DNA of 64,000 nucleotides from contig CAVPHU010000003.1 in NCBI GenBank assembly GCA_963704815.1, positions 124,001 through 188,000 of the forward strand. Reading direction: 5' to 3'. The translations under genes and the position numbers were made by a program. Position 1 is the stretch's first letter; each line of letters starts with the position of its first letter. Shown here piece after piece: positions 18,186 through 26,665 of this stretch. This DNA is from DATKWD01 sp963704815. GTDB taxonomy: Bacteria > Actinomycetota > Acidimicrobiia > Acidimicrobiales > Salinilacustritrichaceae. Below the pieces are notes generated by a model that saw only the letters and a list, made by a program, of their open reading frames with translations, had not been told where the DNA came from and searched no databases.

Positions 18186-19207
18186 CGCACCTTGCGTATC
18201 CACAAGGACCCGCCGGTGTGGCGCCCGAGCCGGGGCTCGACCGCCTCGAGCGTCGCCTGCTCGAACCGGCGGAACCAGTCGTTGAAGAACAGGATCTCGA
18301 AGTCGTCGCCGCCGGACAGCATCGCTCGCAGCAGATAGGCCTCGTTCCAGGCCCGGCCCTCGGCGATCCACTCGGGTGGGTACTCGAACGGGTGGAAGAT
18401 GTCGTGCACGTGGATCACGACCCCCGGGGCCAGCCGCGGGATCACCTCGACGTAGAGGTGGACGGCGTCGCTGCCGGGCTTCACGACGTGGCTCGAGTCG
18501 ATGAACAACACGTCGCCGGCCTCGAGATCGCCGAACACCTCGAGGTCGACGTCCTGGACCCGTTCCTCGATCAGGGTGACCGTGTCGGCATCCTCGGGCC
18601 GCAGCGTGCTGCGGAGCGTCTCCATGTAGGGCTCGATGAAGGTGAACCCCACGTCGAGCCCGTGGCGACCGGCGGTGTCGAGGAGCAGGGCCGACGAGAA
18701 GCCGCTCCCGACCTCGATCAGGCGTGACGGCTGCACCCAGCGCACGATGCCGGTGGCGATGGCCGCGTCGAGCAGGTCGAAGGATCCGTTGAGCGGGCGA
18801 TACCGGGGCTCGTCGCCGGCCTCGCCCAGGACGAGATCGAGGTCGATGAGGGGCGCCAGTTCGCCGAACAGGGCACGTTGTGCATCGGCTCGGACGGCGA
18901 CCCCCTCGATCTCGGGGTCTGAGCGCCGTTCGCCGGCGAGGTCGCCGGCGACCTCGCCGGGATCGGGAATCGGTGAGTAGAAGTGGCCCGGAGGGCGCCA
19001 CGTCAGGAACGGGTTCTGCGTGAATCGTTCGAGATGGTCGATCGCCTTGTCGCGCTCGTCGCTGACCCGGTGATGCTCGACGCCGAGCATCTCGACGTGC
19101 GACTCGGTCGCTGCGAGCTCCGCCTGCAGATCGGACACCTGGCGGTCGAGGTCCGGTTCGAGGGCACGAGCGAGACGCCGGCGAACACGACGGGTGAAGC
19201 CAGCCAT
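18182..19207 (-). CDS. class I SAM-dependent methyltransferase, paralog 1
   Basis: A 341-residue protein: basic N-terminus (RRVRRRLARAL), a predicted coiled coil over about residues 18-60 (SDLQAELAATESHVEMLGVE), a conserved block FLTWRPPGHFYSPIPD, then the Rossmann domain with SAM motif LIEVGSGFSSALLLD, acidic strand FTFIEPY and motif DVLFIDSSHVVKPGSD. A second copy lies at 35467-36438 with the same FLTWRPPGHFY and HDIFxPFEYPxxW blocks. The DSSH and HVHDIFxP pattern suits metal-assisted O-methylation of a sugar or glycan, but the substrate is unknown. It heads the operon with fetA-fetB. A TACGCT -10 box is 7 bases before the ATG. Confidence 0.8.
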   Translation of the reverse strand: MAGFTRRVRRRLARALEPDLDRQVSDLQAELAATESHVEMLGVEHHRVSDERDKAIDHLERFTQNPFLTWRPPGHFYSPIPDPGEVAGDLAGERRSDPEIEGVAVRADAQRALFGELAPLIDLDLVLGEAGDEPRYRPLNGSFDLLDAAIATGIVRWVQPSRLIEVGSGFSSALLLDTAGRHGLDVGFTFIEPYMETLRSTLRPEDADTVTLIEERVQDVDLEVFGDLEAGDVLFIDSSHVVKPGSDAVHLYVEVIPRLAPGVVIHVHDIFHPFEYPPEWIAEGRAWNEAYLLRAMLSGGDDFEILFFNDWFRRFEQATLEAVEPRLGRHTGGSLWIRKVR

Positions 19208-19214
19208 TGCGTCG

Positions 19215-19220
19215 AGCGTA
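19215..19220 (-). promoter_or_regulatory. -10 box TACGCT of methyltransferase-fetAB operon, leaderless
   Basis: TACGCT on the minus strand, 7 bases before the ATG at 19207. Confidence 0.42.
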
Positions 19221-19290
19221 TCGACACCCGATGAGGCGTCGATCCCGAAGCGCCGCGGACCTCCGCTTTCCGGCGCACGCCGATGCTCCG

Positions 19291-19296
19291 TAGCAT
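19291..19296 (+). promoter_or_regulatory. -10 box TAGCAT of mutB, leaderless
   Basis: TAGCAT ends 7 bases before the ATG at 19304; it also argues against using the earlier in-frame ATG at 19283. Confidence 0.45.
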
Positions 19297-19303
19297 CGGA
19301 GCG

Positions 19304-21439
19304 ATGGCCGATGAACCGACGCTCGACGAATGGAACGCGATGGCAGCCAAGGAGCTGCGCGGACGCGAAGTCGACGATCTTCGGTGGCTGACGCCCGAGG
19401 GCATCACGGTCAACCCGGTCTACACCGAGGCCGATCTCGACGGCGTCGACCACCTCGGCGGCCTGCCGGGCTTCGAACCGTTCGTCCGCGGCCCGCGCGC
19501 CACGATGTACCCCAACCGTCCGTGGACGGTTCGCCAATACGCCGGATTCTCGACCGCGGAGGAGTCCAACGCGTTCTACCGGCGCAACCTCGAGGCCGGG
19601 CAGATGGGCCTGTCGGTGGCGTTCGACCTCGCCACCCACCGCGGCTACGACTCCGACCACCCCCGCGTCGTGGGTGACGTCGGCAAGGCGGGGGTGGCCA
19701 TCGACTCGGTCGAGGACATGAAGATCCTCTTCGACGGCATCCCCCTCGACAAGATGTCGGTGTCGATGACGATGAACGGCGCGGTACTCCCCTGCCTCGC
19801 CGCCTACATCGTGGCGGCCGAGGAACAGGGGGTCGACCGGGCGGCCCTGAGCGGGACCATCCAGAACGACATCCTGAAGGAGTTCATGGTCCGCAACACC
19901 TACATCTATCCGCCTGCGCCGAGCATGCGGATCGTGTCGGACATCATCGGCTACACCGCCGAACACATGCCTCGCTACAACTCGATCTCGATCTCGGGCT
20001 ACCACATGCAGGAAGCGGGAGCGACCGCCGACCAGGAGCTCGCGTTCACCATCGCCGACGGGCTCGAGTACGTCCGCACCGCCAAGGCGAGCGGCCTCGA
20101 CGTCGACGCCTTCGCCCCCCGACTGAGCTTCTTCTTCGCCATCGGGATGAACTTCTTCATGGAGGTCGCCAAGCTCCGTGCGGCCCGCAAGCTCTGGGCC
20201 CGAGTCATGCGGCAGTTCGAGCCTGCCGACCCGAAGTCGCTCATGCTGCGCACGCACTGCCAGACCAGCGGCGTGTCGCTCACCGAGCAGGACCCGTACA
20301 ACAACGTCGTGCGCACGGCCGTCGAGGCGATGGCCGCGGTGCTCGGGGGCACGCAGAGCCTGCACACCAACTCCTTCGACGAGGCGCTGGGCCTTCCCAC
20401 CGACTTCAGTGCCCGGATCGCCCGCAACACGCAGTTGATCCTGGCCGAGGAGACGGGCATCCCCAACGTGATCGATCCGCTCGCCGGCTCGTACTACGTC
20501 GAGGCGCTCACCCAGCAGTTGGCCGACAAGGCGTGGAAGCTCATCGAGGAGGTCGAGGAGCTCGGCGGCATGACCAAGGCGGTCGAGTCGGGGATGCCGA
20601 AGCTGCGCATCGAGGAGTCCGCCGCCCGCCGCCAGGCGGCGGTCGACCGGGGCGAGGACGTCGTGGTCGGCGTCAACAAGTACGTGCCCGACGACGTCGA
20701 GGTCGTCGACGTGCTCGACATCGACAACGCGGAGGTGCGCGAATCACAGATCGCCCGGCTGGAACGGGTCCGGTCCGGACGCGATGCCGAGGCCTGTGCA
20801 GCGGCCCTCGAACGCCTCGAAGCCGGCGCGGCCGGTGATGGGAACCTCCTCGAGCTGTGCGTCGATGCGGCCCGCGCCCGGGCGACGGTCGGCGAGATGA
20901 GCGACGCCATGGAGCGGGTCTTCGGCCGCCACAAGGCCCAGGTGCAGAGCATCAGCGGCGTGTACGGCGGGGCCTACGCCGACGACACCGACTACCAGGC
21001 GTTGCTCGACGACGTGGCCGCCTTCGCCGAGGAGGAAGGACGTCGACCCCGCATGTTGGTCGTCAAGATGGGACAGGACGGTCATGACCGCGGCGCCAAG
21101 GTGATCGCGACCGCGTTCGCCGATCTCGGGTTCGACGTCGATGTCGGGCCGCTGTTCCAGACGCCCGAGGAGGCCGCACGCGACGCGGTCGACAACGACG
21201 TCCACGTCGTCGGGGTCTCGAGCCAGGCCGCCGGCCACAAGACCCTCGTGCCGCAACTGGTCGCGGAGCTCGCCGCCCTGGGCGCCGAGCACGTCCTGGT
21301 GGTGTGTGGCGGGGTGATCCCGCCACAGGACTACGAGTTCCTGGCCGACGCGGGCGTCGCCGCCGTGTTCGGGCCCGGCACCAACATCCCCGACGCGGCG
21401 GCGCAGGTGCTCGATCTGCTTCGACGCGACAACGGGTGA
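19304..21439 (+). CDS. mutB: methylmalonyl-CoA mutase, large (B12-binding) subunit
   Basis: Adenosylcobalamin enzyme interconverting (R)-methylmalonyl-CoA and succinyl-CoA; 711 residues, the usual length. The TIM-barrel half has GPRATMYPNRPWTVRQYAGF, GLSVAFDLATHRGYDSD and RTHCQTSGVSLTEQDPYNN with the substrate-contacting His and Gln. The C-terminal flavodoxin-like domain carries the cobalamin motif GQDGHDRGAKV (DxHxxG) and GGVIPPQDY. No small subunit gene is adjacent, so the protein may act as a homodimer or pair with a distant subunit. The stop overlaps meaB. The likely role is propionyl-CoA assimilation together with the acyl-CoA carboxylase. Confidence 0.93.
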   Translation: MADEPTLDEWNAMAAKELRGREVDDLRWLTPEGITVNPVYTEADLDGVDHLGGLPGFEPFVRGPRATMYPNRPWTVRQYAGFSTAEESNAFYRRNLEAGQMGLSVAFDLATHRGYDSDHPRVVGDVGKAGVAIDSVEDMKILFDGIPLDKMSVSMTMNGAVLPCLAAYIVAAEEQGVDRAALSGTIQNDILKEFMVRNTYIYPPAPSMRIVSDIIGYTAEHMPRYNSISISGYHMQEAGATADQELAFTIADGLEYVRTAKASGLDVDAFAPRLSFFFAIGMNFFMEVAKLRAARKLWARVMRQFEPADPKSLMLRTHCQTSGVSLTEQDPYNNVVRTAVEAMAAVLGGTQSLHTNSFDEALGLPTDFSARIARNTQLILAEETGIPNVIDPLAGSYYVEALTQQLADKAWKLIEEVEELGGMTKAVESGMPKLRIEESAARRQAAVDRGEDVVVGVNKYVPDDVEVVDVLDIDNAEVRESQIARLERVRSGRDAEACAAALERLEAGAAGDGNLLELCVDAARARATVGEMSDAMERVFGRHKAQVQSISGVYGGAYADDTDYQALLDDVAAFAEEEGRRPRMLVVKMGQDGHDRGAKVIATAFADLGFDVDVGPLFQTPEEAARDAVDNDVHVVGVSSQAAGHKTLVPQLVAELAALGAEHVLVVCGGVIPPQDYEFLADAGVAAVFGPGTNIPDAAAQVLDLLRRDNG

Positions 21440-22389
21440 CCGATCTCGCCGATGCCCTTCGGGCGGGCGACCGAGCCGCACTGGCGCGGGCGATCACACT
21501 GGTCGAGTCGACCCGCCCGGACCATCGAGCCGATGCGCTCCACCTCCTCGACGAGATCGTGGCCGAGACCGGCGGATCCACCCGGATCGGGATCAGCGGC
21601 CCACCGGGGGTCGGCAAGTCGACCCTCATCGAGGCGCTCGGCCTGCACCTGATCGAACGCGACCATCGCGTCGCCGTGCTCGCCATCGACCCGACGAGCA
21701 CGGTCTCGGGAGGCTCGATCCTCGGTGACAAGACACGCATGGAGCAGCTCGGCCGCACCGACGCCGCGTTCATCCGCCCGTCCCCGAGCGGACGCACCCT
21801 GGGCGGCATCGCCCGCCGGACCCGCGAAGCGCTGCTGCTGTGCGAGGCCGCCGGCTTCGACATCGTCCTCGTCGAGACGGTCGGCGTGGGCCAGTCCGAG
21901 ACCGCCGTCTCCGATGTCGTCGACCTGTTCTTGTTGTTGGCGTCACCGAGCGGCGGGGACGAGCTCCAGGGCGTCAAGCGCGGCATCATGGAGCTCGCTG
22001 ACGTCATCGCAGTCAACAAGGCCGACGGACACCTCGAGGCGGCAGCCAACTCGACGTGTGCGGACATCCGCAACGCGGTGCACCTGCTCCGGCCCCGCGT
22101 CCCGGGCATCGAGGTCCCGGTGGTGCTGGTGTCCGCAGCCACGGGAGCCGGCGTCGGAGACCTGTGGGACACCGTTGCCGCGACCGCGGCGGAGCTGCGC
22201 CCGCACCTCGCAGCTCGTCGAGCCGATCAGGCCGTGGCGTGGATGTGGCAGGAGTTCCACGAGCTCCTCACCGAACGGGCGGCCGCCGCGACCGACGCCA
22301 CTGCGCTGGTGCACGACGTGCGCGATGGTCGGCGATCCCCCGCCTCGGCGGCCGCTCGGCTCCGAGACGCCGTGTTCGGAGATGACTAG
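21436..22389 (+). CDS. meaB: MeaB/ArgK-type GTPase chaperone of methylmalonyl-CoA mutase
   Basis: G3E-family P-loop GTPase, 317 residues, that gates loading of adenosylcobalamin and protects the mutase. Walker A SGPPGVGKSTLIE; AIDPTSTVSGGSILGDKTRM; Walker B-like FDIVLVETVGVGQSE; base specificity NKAD. Its GTG start overlaps the mutB TGA by four bases (GTGA), the standard arrangement for this pair. Frame and length are intact. Confidence 0.93.
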   Translation: MTDLADALRAGDRAALARAITLVESTRPDHRADALHLLDEIVAETGGSTRIGISGPPGVGKSTLIEALGLHLIERDHRVAVLAIDPTSTVSGGSILGDKTRMEQLGRTDAAFIRPSPSGRTLGGIARRTREALLLCEAAGFDIVLVETVGVGQSETAVSDVVDLFLLLASPSGGDELQGVKRGIMELADVIAVNKADGHLEAAANSTCADIRNAVHLLRPRVPGIEVPVVLVSAATGAGVGDLWDTVAATAAELRPHLAARRADQAVAWMWQEFHELLTERAAAATDATALVHDVRDGRRSPASAAARLRDAVFGDD

Positions 22390-22551
22390 TTCTTCTCGTC
22401 ATAGCGTCGTCGTCCAAGAGCCGCGATGCCGCCCTTGATCTAACGCTGAGCGAGCATTACATCACTCTGTGTGAGCAAATGAGTCGTCCGACCTAGGGTT
22501 CAGGGCCAGGCAGACCTTCAGATCCGGAGCGAAGCGGCCGAGGATGAAGCC

Positions 22552-24111
22552 ATGCGTGCCATGAGACCTCGGACACCGAACGAGACCCGGATCGACGAGA
22601 CGCCGGCGCATCGCCGCCGGACCGCCCTCATGGTCGCCACCGTGATCGTGGCCCTCGTCGCCGTGCTGCTGCCGACTCGGACCGCCGATGCAGCCTCGAA
22701 CGACGACGTCAAGATGTGGGAACTGATCAACCAGGCCCGAAGTTCCTCCGGCAGGTCCGGACTGCAGTGGGACGAGGACGCGTCGGGCGTCGCCGCGGCG
22801 TGGGTCAACCACATGGCCTCGGCCGGATCGCTCTCGCACAACCCGAATCTGCGGCAGAACATCGAGGCTTCGGTCACGACGCAATGGCAGCGCATCGGCG
22901 AGAACGTCGGCTACGCCAACCACACCGGATCGATCAACGACGTCCAGGTCCTCCACAACGCGTTCATGGGGTCGGCGGGCCACCGCGGGAACATCCTGGG
23001 CGACTACAACCGGGTCGGGATCTCCCACAAGCGTTCGGGGGGCCGCATCTGGGTCGCCGTCGTGTTCCTGAAGGGACCGAACCTGGCGAACCCGACGCCC
23101 GATCCCATCGGGAGCCCGCCGTCGAACCTGTTCAGCGTCAAGACGGCCAACCTGCCGGGCTCGAACTACACGCCGCTCAAGGGTGACTTCGACGGTGACG
23201 GCAAGGGCGACGTGTTCTGGTATCAGGCCGGTGGCACCCAGGACTACTTCTGGTGGGGCACCAACGGTGGCCAGCCCCAGGTGACGGCCCGCAGTGTCGT
23301 CGGCAGCTACAAGCCGTTCGTCGGCGACTTCGACGGCAACGGCAAGGACGACATCTTCTGGTACGCCGCCGGCAGCGCGAAGGACTACTTCTGGTACTTC
23401 ACCGGCCGGAACAACTACATCGACTTCAACCGCAACGTCATCGGCAACTACACGCCCTTCGTCGGCGACTTCGACGACAACGGCATGACCGACATCTTCT
23501 GGTACGCCGCCGGCACCCGGAAGGACTACTTCTGGTACACGACCGGTCGGAACCAGTACATCGACGTCAACCGCAACGTCCACGGGCACTACGCCCCGTT
23601 CGTCGGCGACATGGACGGCAACGGCAAGCAGGACATCTTCTGGTACGCCCCCGGCAGCCCGAAGGACTACTTCTGGTACTTCACCGGCCGCAACCGGTAC
23701 AACGACGTCAACCGGAACGTGAGCGGCTACTACTTCCCGGTGGTCGAGGACTTCAACGACGACGCCAAGGCAGACATCTTCTGGCACGCACCGGGCGGAG
23801 CTCCCGACTACTTCTGGTACAGCACCAACAGCGGGAACTTCGCCAGCGTCCGTCATGACGTGGTCGGTGCTCCTGCTTCGGTCGCCGGCGACCTCGACGG
23901 CAACGGTGCGGTCGACCTCGTCCACTACAACCCCGGCAGCAACACCGACCAGGTCTGGTTCAGCGGCGGCACGGCGTTCCTGCCCGTCAACGTGTCGGTC
24001 AACGGCACGAGGTTCCGCCCGGTCACCGTCGACCTGTCGGGCGACGGCAAGGACGACATCGTCTGGTACGGCAAGGGCAGCGAGATCGACGTCATCTGGA
24101 TCTCCAAGTAG
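22552..24111 (+). CDS. secreted CAP-domain protein with seven-repeat propeller-like module
   Basis: A 519-residue exported protein. An Arg-rich n-region precedes the hydrophobic signal core LMVATVIVALVAVLL, with probable cleavage after TRTADA. Residues about 48-170 form a CAP (SCP/PR-1) domain: MWELINQARSSSG, IGENVGYANH, GHRGNILGDYNRVGI and a conserved His pair. From residue 204 to the end there are seven copies of a roughly 47-residue repeat with GDFDGNGKDDIFWYAAGS and DYFWY, each with a DxDxNG calcium-type loop like FG-GAP/integrin blades. Seven blades suggest a closed beta-propeller. The substrate is unknown; CAP proteins in bacteria may act on lipids, wall or proteins. TAGGGT at 22494-22499 could be its -10 box. 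Confidence 0.82.
   Translation: MRAMRPRTPNETRIDETPAHRRRTALMVATVIVALVAVLLPTRTADAASNDDVKMWELINQARSSSGRSGLQWDEDASGVAAAWVNHMASAGSLSHNPNLRQNIEASVTTQWQRIGENVGYANHTGSINDVQVLHNAFMGSAGHRGNILGDYNRVGISHKRSGGRIWVAVVFLKGPNLANPTPDPIGSPPSNLFSVKTANLPGSNYTPLKGDFDGDGKGDVFWYQAGGTQDYFWWGTNGGQPQVTARSVVGSYKPFVGDFDGNGKDDIFWYAAGSAKDYFWYFTGRNNYIDFNRNVIGNYTPFVGDFDDNGMTDIFWYAAGTRKDYFWYTTGRNQYIDVNRNVHGHYAPFVGDMDGNGKQDIFWYAPGSPKDYFWYFTGRNRYNDVNRNVSGYYFPVVEDFNDDAKADIFWHAPGGAPDYFWYSTNSGNFASVRHDVVGAPASVAGDLDGNGAVDLVHYNPGSNTDQVWFSGGTAFLPVNVSVNGTRFRPVTVDLSGDGKDDIVWYGKGSEIDVIWISK
23161..24108 (+). repeat. array of seven DxDGxGxDDIFWY protein repeats
   Basis: Counted by eye: seven units of about 47 codons, each with a GDFDGDG-type calcium loop, a DIFWY strand, the PGS/AGS turn and a DYFWY strand. 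Units 2-4 are the most alike; units 6 and 7 are divergent and the last is shortened, as expected if the N-terminal strand closes the propeller. Confidence 0.75.
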
Positions 24112-24136
24112 CCCACCACGGTTTCCGCGGCGCCGT

Positions 24137-24165
24137 CCGACCGCTCGACTCAGTCGAGCGGTCGG
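24137..24165. terminator. bidirectional hairpin between convergent genes
   Basis: Perfect 13-base stem CCGACCGCTCGAC / GTCGAGCGGTCGG with a 3-base loop TCA at 24150-24152. The loop is exactly the TGA stop codon of the minus-strand gene. It lies 26 bases after the CAP gene stop. The T tract is weak on both sides, so it may be a transcription barrier or an mRNA 3' stabiliser rather than a classical terminator. Confidence 0.6.
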
Positions 24166-25103
24166 GCGGTTTCGTGGAGTTCGAGGCGGCGCTCGCGACG
24201 TGAGGCCCGGGCCAACCAGGCGGAACCGACCGCCCAGCCGCCCGCGTCGACGAGCACGAACACGAGGCGGACGGCCAACGCGATCGTCGTGGCCACCGCG
24301 GAGCTGAGATCGGGAACCGCAGCCACGAACACCGCTTCTCGGACCCCGACCCCGCCGGGAACCGGAACGGCCGCGAATCCCGCGAGCCACGAGAGCGTCG
24401 CCGCGCCGAGCACCGGAGCGAACGCGGCATCGGGGACCAGGGCGCGGGTCATGGCCCAGGTCGCGGCTCCGATGAGCACCCAACTGGGGATGTAGGTCGC
24501 CACGAGCTGGGCGCTGGCGGCAGCCGACGGGAACTGGAGGTCGACGTCGCGTCGCAGCACCCGCTCGGCCAGTCGACGGAGCCGCTCGAGGACGCCCCCG
24601 GCCAGCAGCAGGATCCCCACCGGGATCGACAACAGCGGCCAGAGCGGCGTGTCCCCGGTCCCGCCACCGAGAAACGGCAGGAGGGCGACCACGAACAGCC
24701 CGGCCGCGAGGTACAAGGCGATGAGGGACACACCGACGCTGCCGTAGGCGACCGGCCGGGCGATCCCGGTTCGTGCGACGAGTTCGCCGCGTCCGATGAG
24801 CGGCCAGAGGCTGCCCGGGAGGTACTTGCCGATCTCGCCGACGAAGTAGCGGGCGACGGCCGATCGCAGCGGGATCTCGGCATCGAGGGCTCCGAGCGTT
24901 CTCCACCAGCCGAACGCGATCGCGATCATGGCGGCGACGGCGAGCACCCCGCAGAGCACCACCCAGCCGGGCTCGGCGTCGGCCAGCGCCTCGGACACCT
25001 CGTCCCACGACTGCACGACGGTGTTGGCGAGGAAGCCGAGGGCGACCACTGCGAGGAGGACACCGGCGACCGCGGCCGCGACCCGAAGACGAGGATTCAT
25101 CAT
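24150..25103 (-). CDS. flippase-like / lysylphosphatidylglycerol synthase TM-type membrane protein (UPF0104)
   Basis: A 317-residue protein with about eight transmembrane helices, from VAAAVAGVLLAVVALGFLAN to TTIALAVRLVFVLVDAGGW. It carries the family blocks RYFVGEIGKYLPGSLWPLIGR and VPVPGGVGVREAVFVAA. The catalytic aminoacyl-transferase domain of MprF is absent, so it is the membrane module only, of the type often found in glycan loci and proposed to move lipid-linked intermediates. ATG 25103 overlaps the stop of the GT4 gene upstream (ATGA). It is the last gene of a three-gene minus-strand operon. Confidence 0.82.
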   Translation of the reverse strand: MMNPRLRVAAAVAGVLLAVVALGFLANTVVQSWDEVSEALADAEPGWVVLCGVLAVAAMIAIAFGWWRTLGALDAEIPLRSAVARYFVGEIGKYLPGSLWPLIGRGELVARTGIARPVAYGSVGVSLIALYLAAGLFVVALLPFLGGGTGDTPLWPLLSIPVGILLLAGGVLERLRRLAERVLRRDVDLQFPSAAASAQLVATYIPSWVLIGAATWAMTRALVPDAAFAPVLGAATLSWLAGFAAVPVPGGVGVREAVFVAAVPDLSSAVATTIALAVRLVFVLVDAGGWAVGSAWLARASRRERRLELHETARPLD

Positions 25104-26665
25104 GCAGGGTCGATCTCGTCGAGCACCTCGGCCACACGATGCTGGAAGGCCTCGGGCCCGAACGATGCCGCCCTCGACCGAGCCGACTGCGACATCCGTC
25201 GGAGCGCCCCGGGGTTCGCGATCAGGTGACGAGTGAGTGCAGCGAGGTCGTCCTCGGTCCGGAACCGGTAGCCGTCGACACCGTGACGCACGATCTCCCG
25301 CTGGCCGGCCAGGTCGACCACGATCGGAACCGCCCCCGCCGACATGGCCTCGCCGGTGACGATGCCGAAGTGCTCGAGGCGATCGGGATGCCGTTCGGGA
25401 TCGACGCCGAGCCCCGCGGCGTGCCAGTAGATGCTGGCCGATGCGTACAACTCGCGCAGCTCCGAGAACGGCGCGTTGACTCGGAAGTCGACCGGTAGGC
25501 CGGCCGCGGCGGCTCGCACCTCGTCGAGGTACTCGGTCGCCGACTCGTCGCACCCGCCGGCCAGGACCAGCCTCCATCCCTGCATGGCCGGGTCGTCGAC
25601 GAGGGTGGCGAACACCCGGACCATCTCGAGCTGGCGCTTCGAATGGCCCATCTCCTGGCCGAAGAAGCGGCCGACCGAGGCGATCACCTGCTGCTTCGGC
25701 CCGGGATCGAACTGGGGAACCGGCGGGTACAGCACACCTGCCTCGGTCTTCCAGTAGCGCTCGACCCAGTGACGGGTGAACTCGGAGTTCGCGACCACCG
25801 CCTGATAGGTCTCGAGCCAGGCCGCCGACGTCGGCGGATGGAAGAACGTCGGCGCGACGCGAGCCAGGTGGTCGGCAGCGCCGCCGCCGACCACCACCGA
25901 CGAGAGCGGAACCCCGAGCCGGCGCCGATCGGCGCCGCCATCGATGTCGGCAGGCACGAAGGAATCGGACTCGATGCAGACCTCGACCGGACCCTCGGCT
26001 CGGCCGACGAGCTCGACATCGACCGCCCGGCCCAGGCGGCGCCGGACCGGGTCGGCAGCACCGGCGAGCTCGAACTCGGCCAGGACCTCACCGTCGCTGA
26101 CGATCCGGACCGGGGCGGGAAGCGTGCTCGGCGGTCGATGGTTCGAGAACACGAGCCGAACGGTGAACGCTTCACCTGGCGCAGCCGAGAACCGCAGGAG
26201 CCCGCGGCCGTCGCTCCAGATCGGTGCCCGCGACCCGGAGTCCCGATGGTGAAATCCCTCGCCCCACTCCATGGCCGGGACCGAACCGCGGAGGCGACGC
26301 GCACCACGGCGCACCATCGCCGCAACCGGATGGGCGGGCGGCTCGAGCGGCGTCGGGAAGTGGACGTAGTACAGCCCGCGGGCGGCCCGGTTCTTCTCGG
26401 CGCTCATGAAGCTGGCGTTGACCAGCACGTCGAGGGACTCGGAGTGTGCCGCGAGCGCCCCGACCCGGTCGGGAAGGACCACCGTCTCGACACCGGCGAG
26501 GTCGACGCCGAACCGATCCTCGAGCCACCCGATGTCGATGGGCTCGTGGCCGAGCAGGGCCACCGTCCCTCGTTGGACCAACGCAGCCGCGAAGGCCGCG
26601 GACACCCGCTCGGCGCCACCACCGGTCGACCAGTAGCGGTCGTAGACACCCAGCGTCGGAGTCAT
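25100..26665 (-). CDS. GT4-like glycosyltransferase with inserted beta-rich domain
   Basis: A 521-residue protein. The N-terminal GT-B half begins TLGVYDRYWSTGGGAERVSA; the C-terminal donor half starts near VIASVGRFFGQEMGHSKRQ and ends with the nucleotide-sugar site DRLEHFGIVTGEAMSAG. Between them, at about residues 135-255, is an extra beta-rich segment with WSDGRGLLRFSAAP and ESDSFVPADIDGGADRRR, which resembles the insert in the neighbouring GT2 enzyme. I suggest a carbohydrate-binding or partner-binding accessory fold. The ATG overlaps the GT2 stop (ATGA). The role is probably assembly of the glycan exported by the divergent ABC transporter; linkage is unknown. Confidence 0.78.
   Translation of the reverse strand: MTPTLGVYDRYWSTGGGAERVSAAFAAALVQRGTVALLGHEPIDIGWLEDRFGVDLAGVETVVLPDRVGALAAHSESLDVLVNASFMSAEKNRAARGLYYVHFPTPLEPPAHPVAAMVRRGARRLRGSVPAMEWGEGFHHRDSGSRAPIWSDGRGLLRFSAAPGEAFTVRLVFSNHRPPSTLPAPVRIVSDGEVLAEFELAGAADPVRRRLGRAVDVELVGRAEGPVEVCIESDSFVPADIDGGADRRRLGVPLSSVVVGGGAADHLARVAPTFFHPPTSAAWLETYQAVVANSEFTRHWVERYWKTEAGVLYPPVPQFDPGPKQQVIASVGRFFGQEMGHSKRQLEMVRVFATLVDDPAMQGWRLVLAGGCDESATEYLDEVRAAAAGLPVDFRVNAPFSELRELYASASIYWHAAGLGVDPERHPDRLEHFGIVTGEAMSAGAVPIVVDLAGQREIVRHGVDGYRFRTEDDLAALTRHLIANPGALRRMSQSARSRAASFGPEAFQHRVAEVLDEIDPA

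Noticed and set aside
22462..25137. 891-codon minus-strand frame opposite the CAP protein
   Set aside because: Its valine/aspartate-rich pseudo-repeats are just the reverse reading of the repeat DNA.
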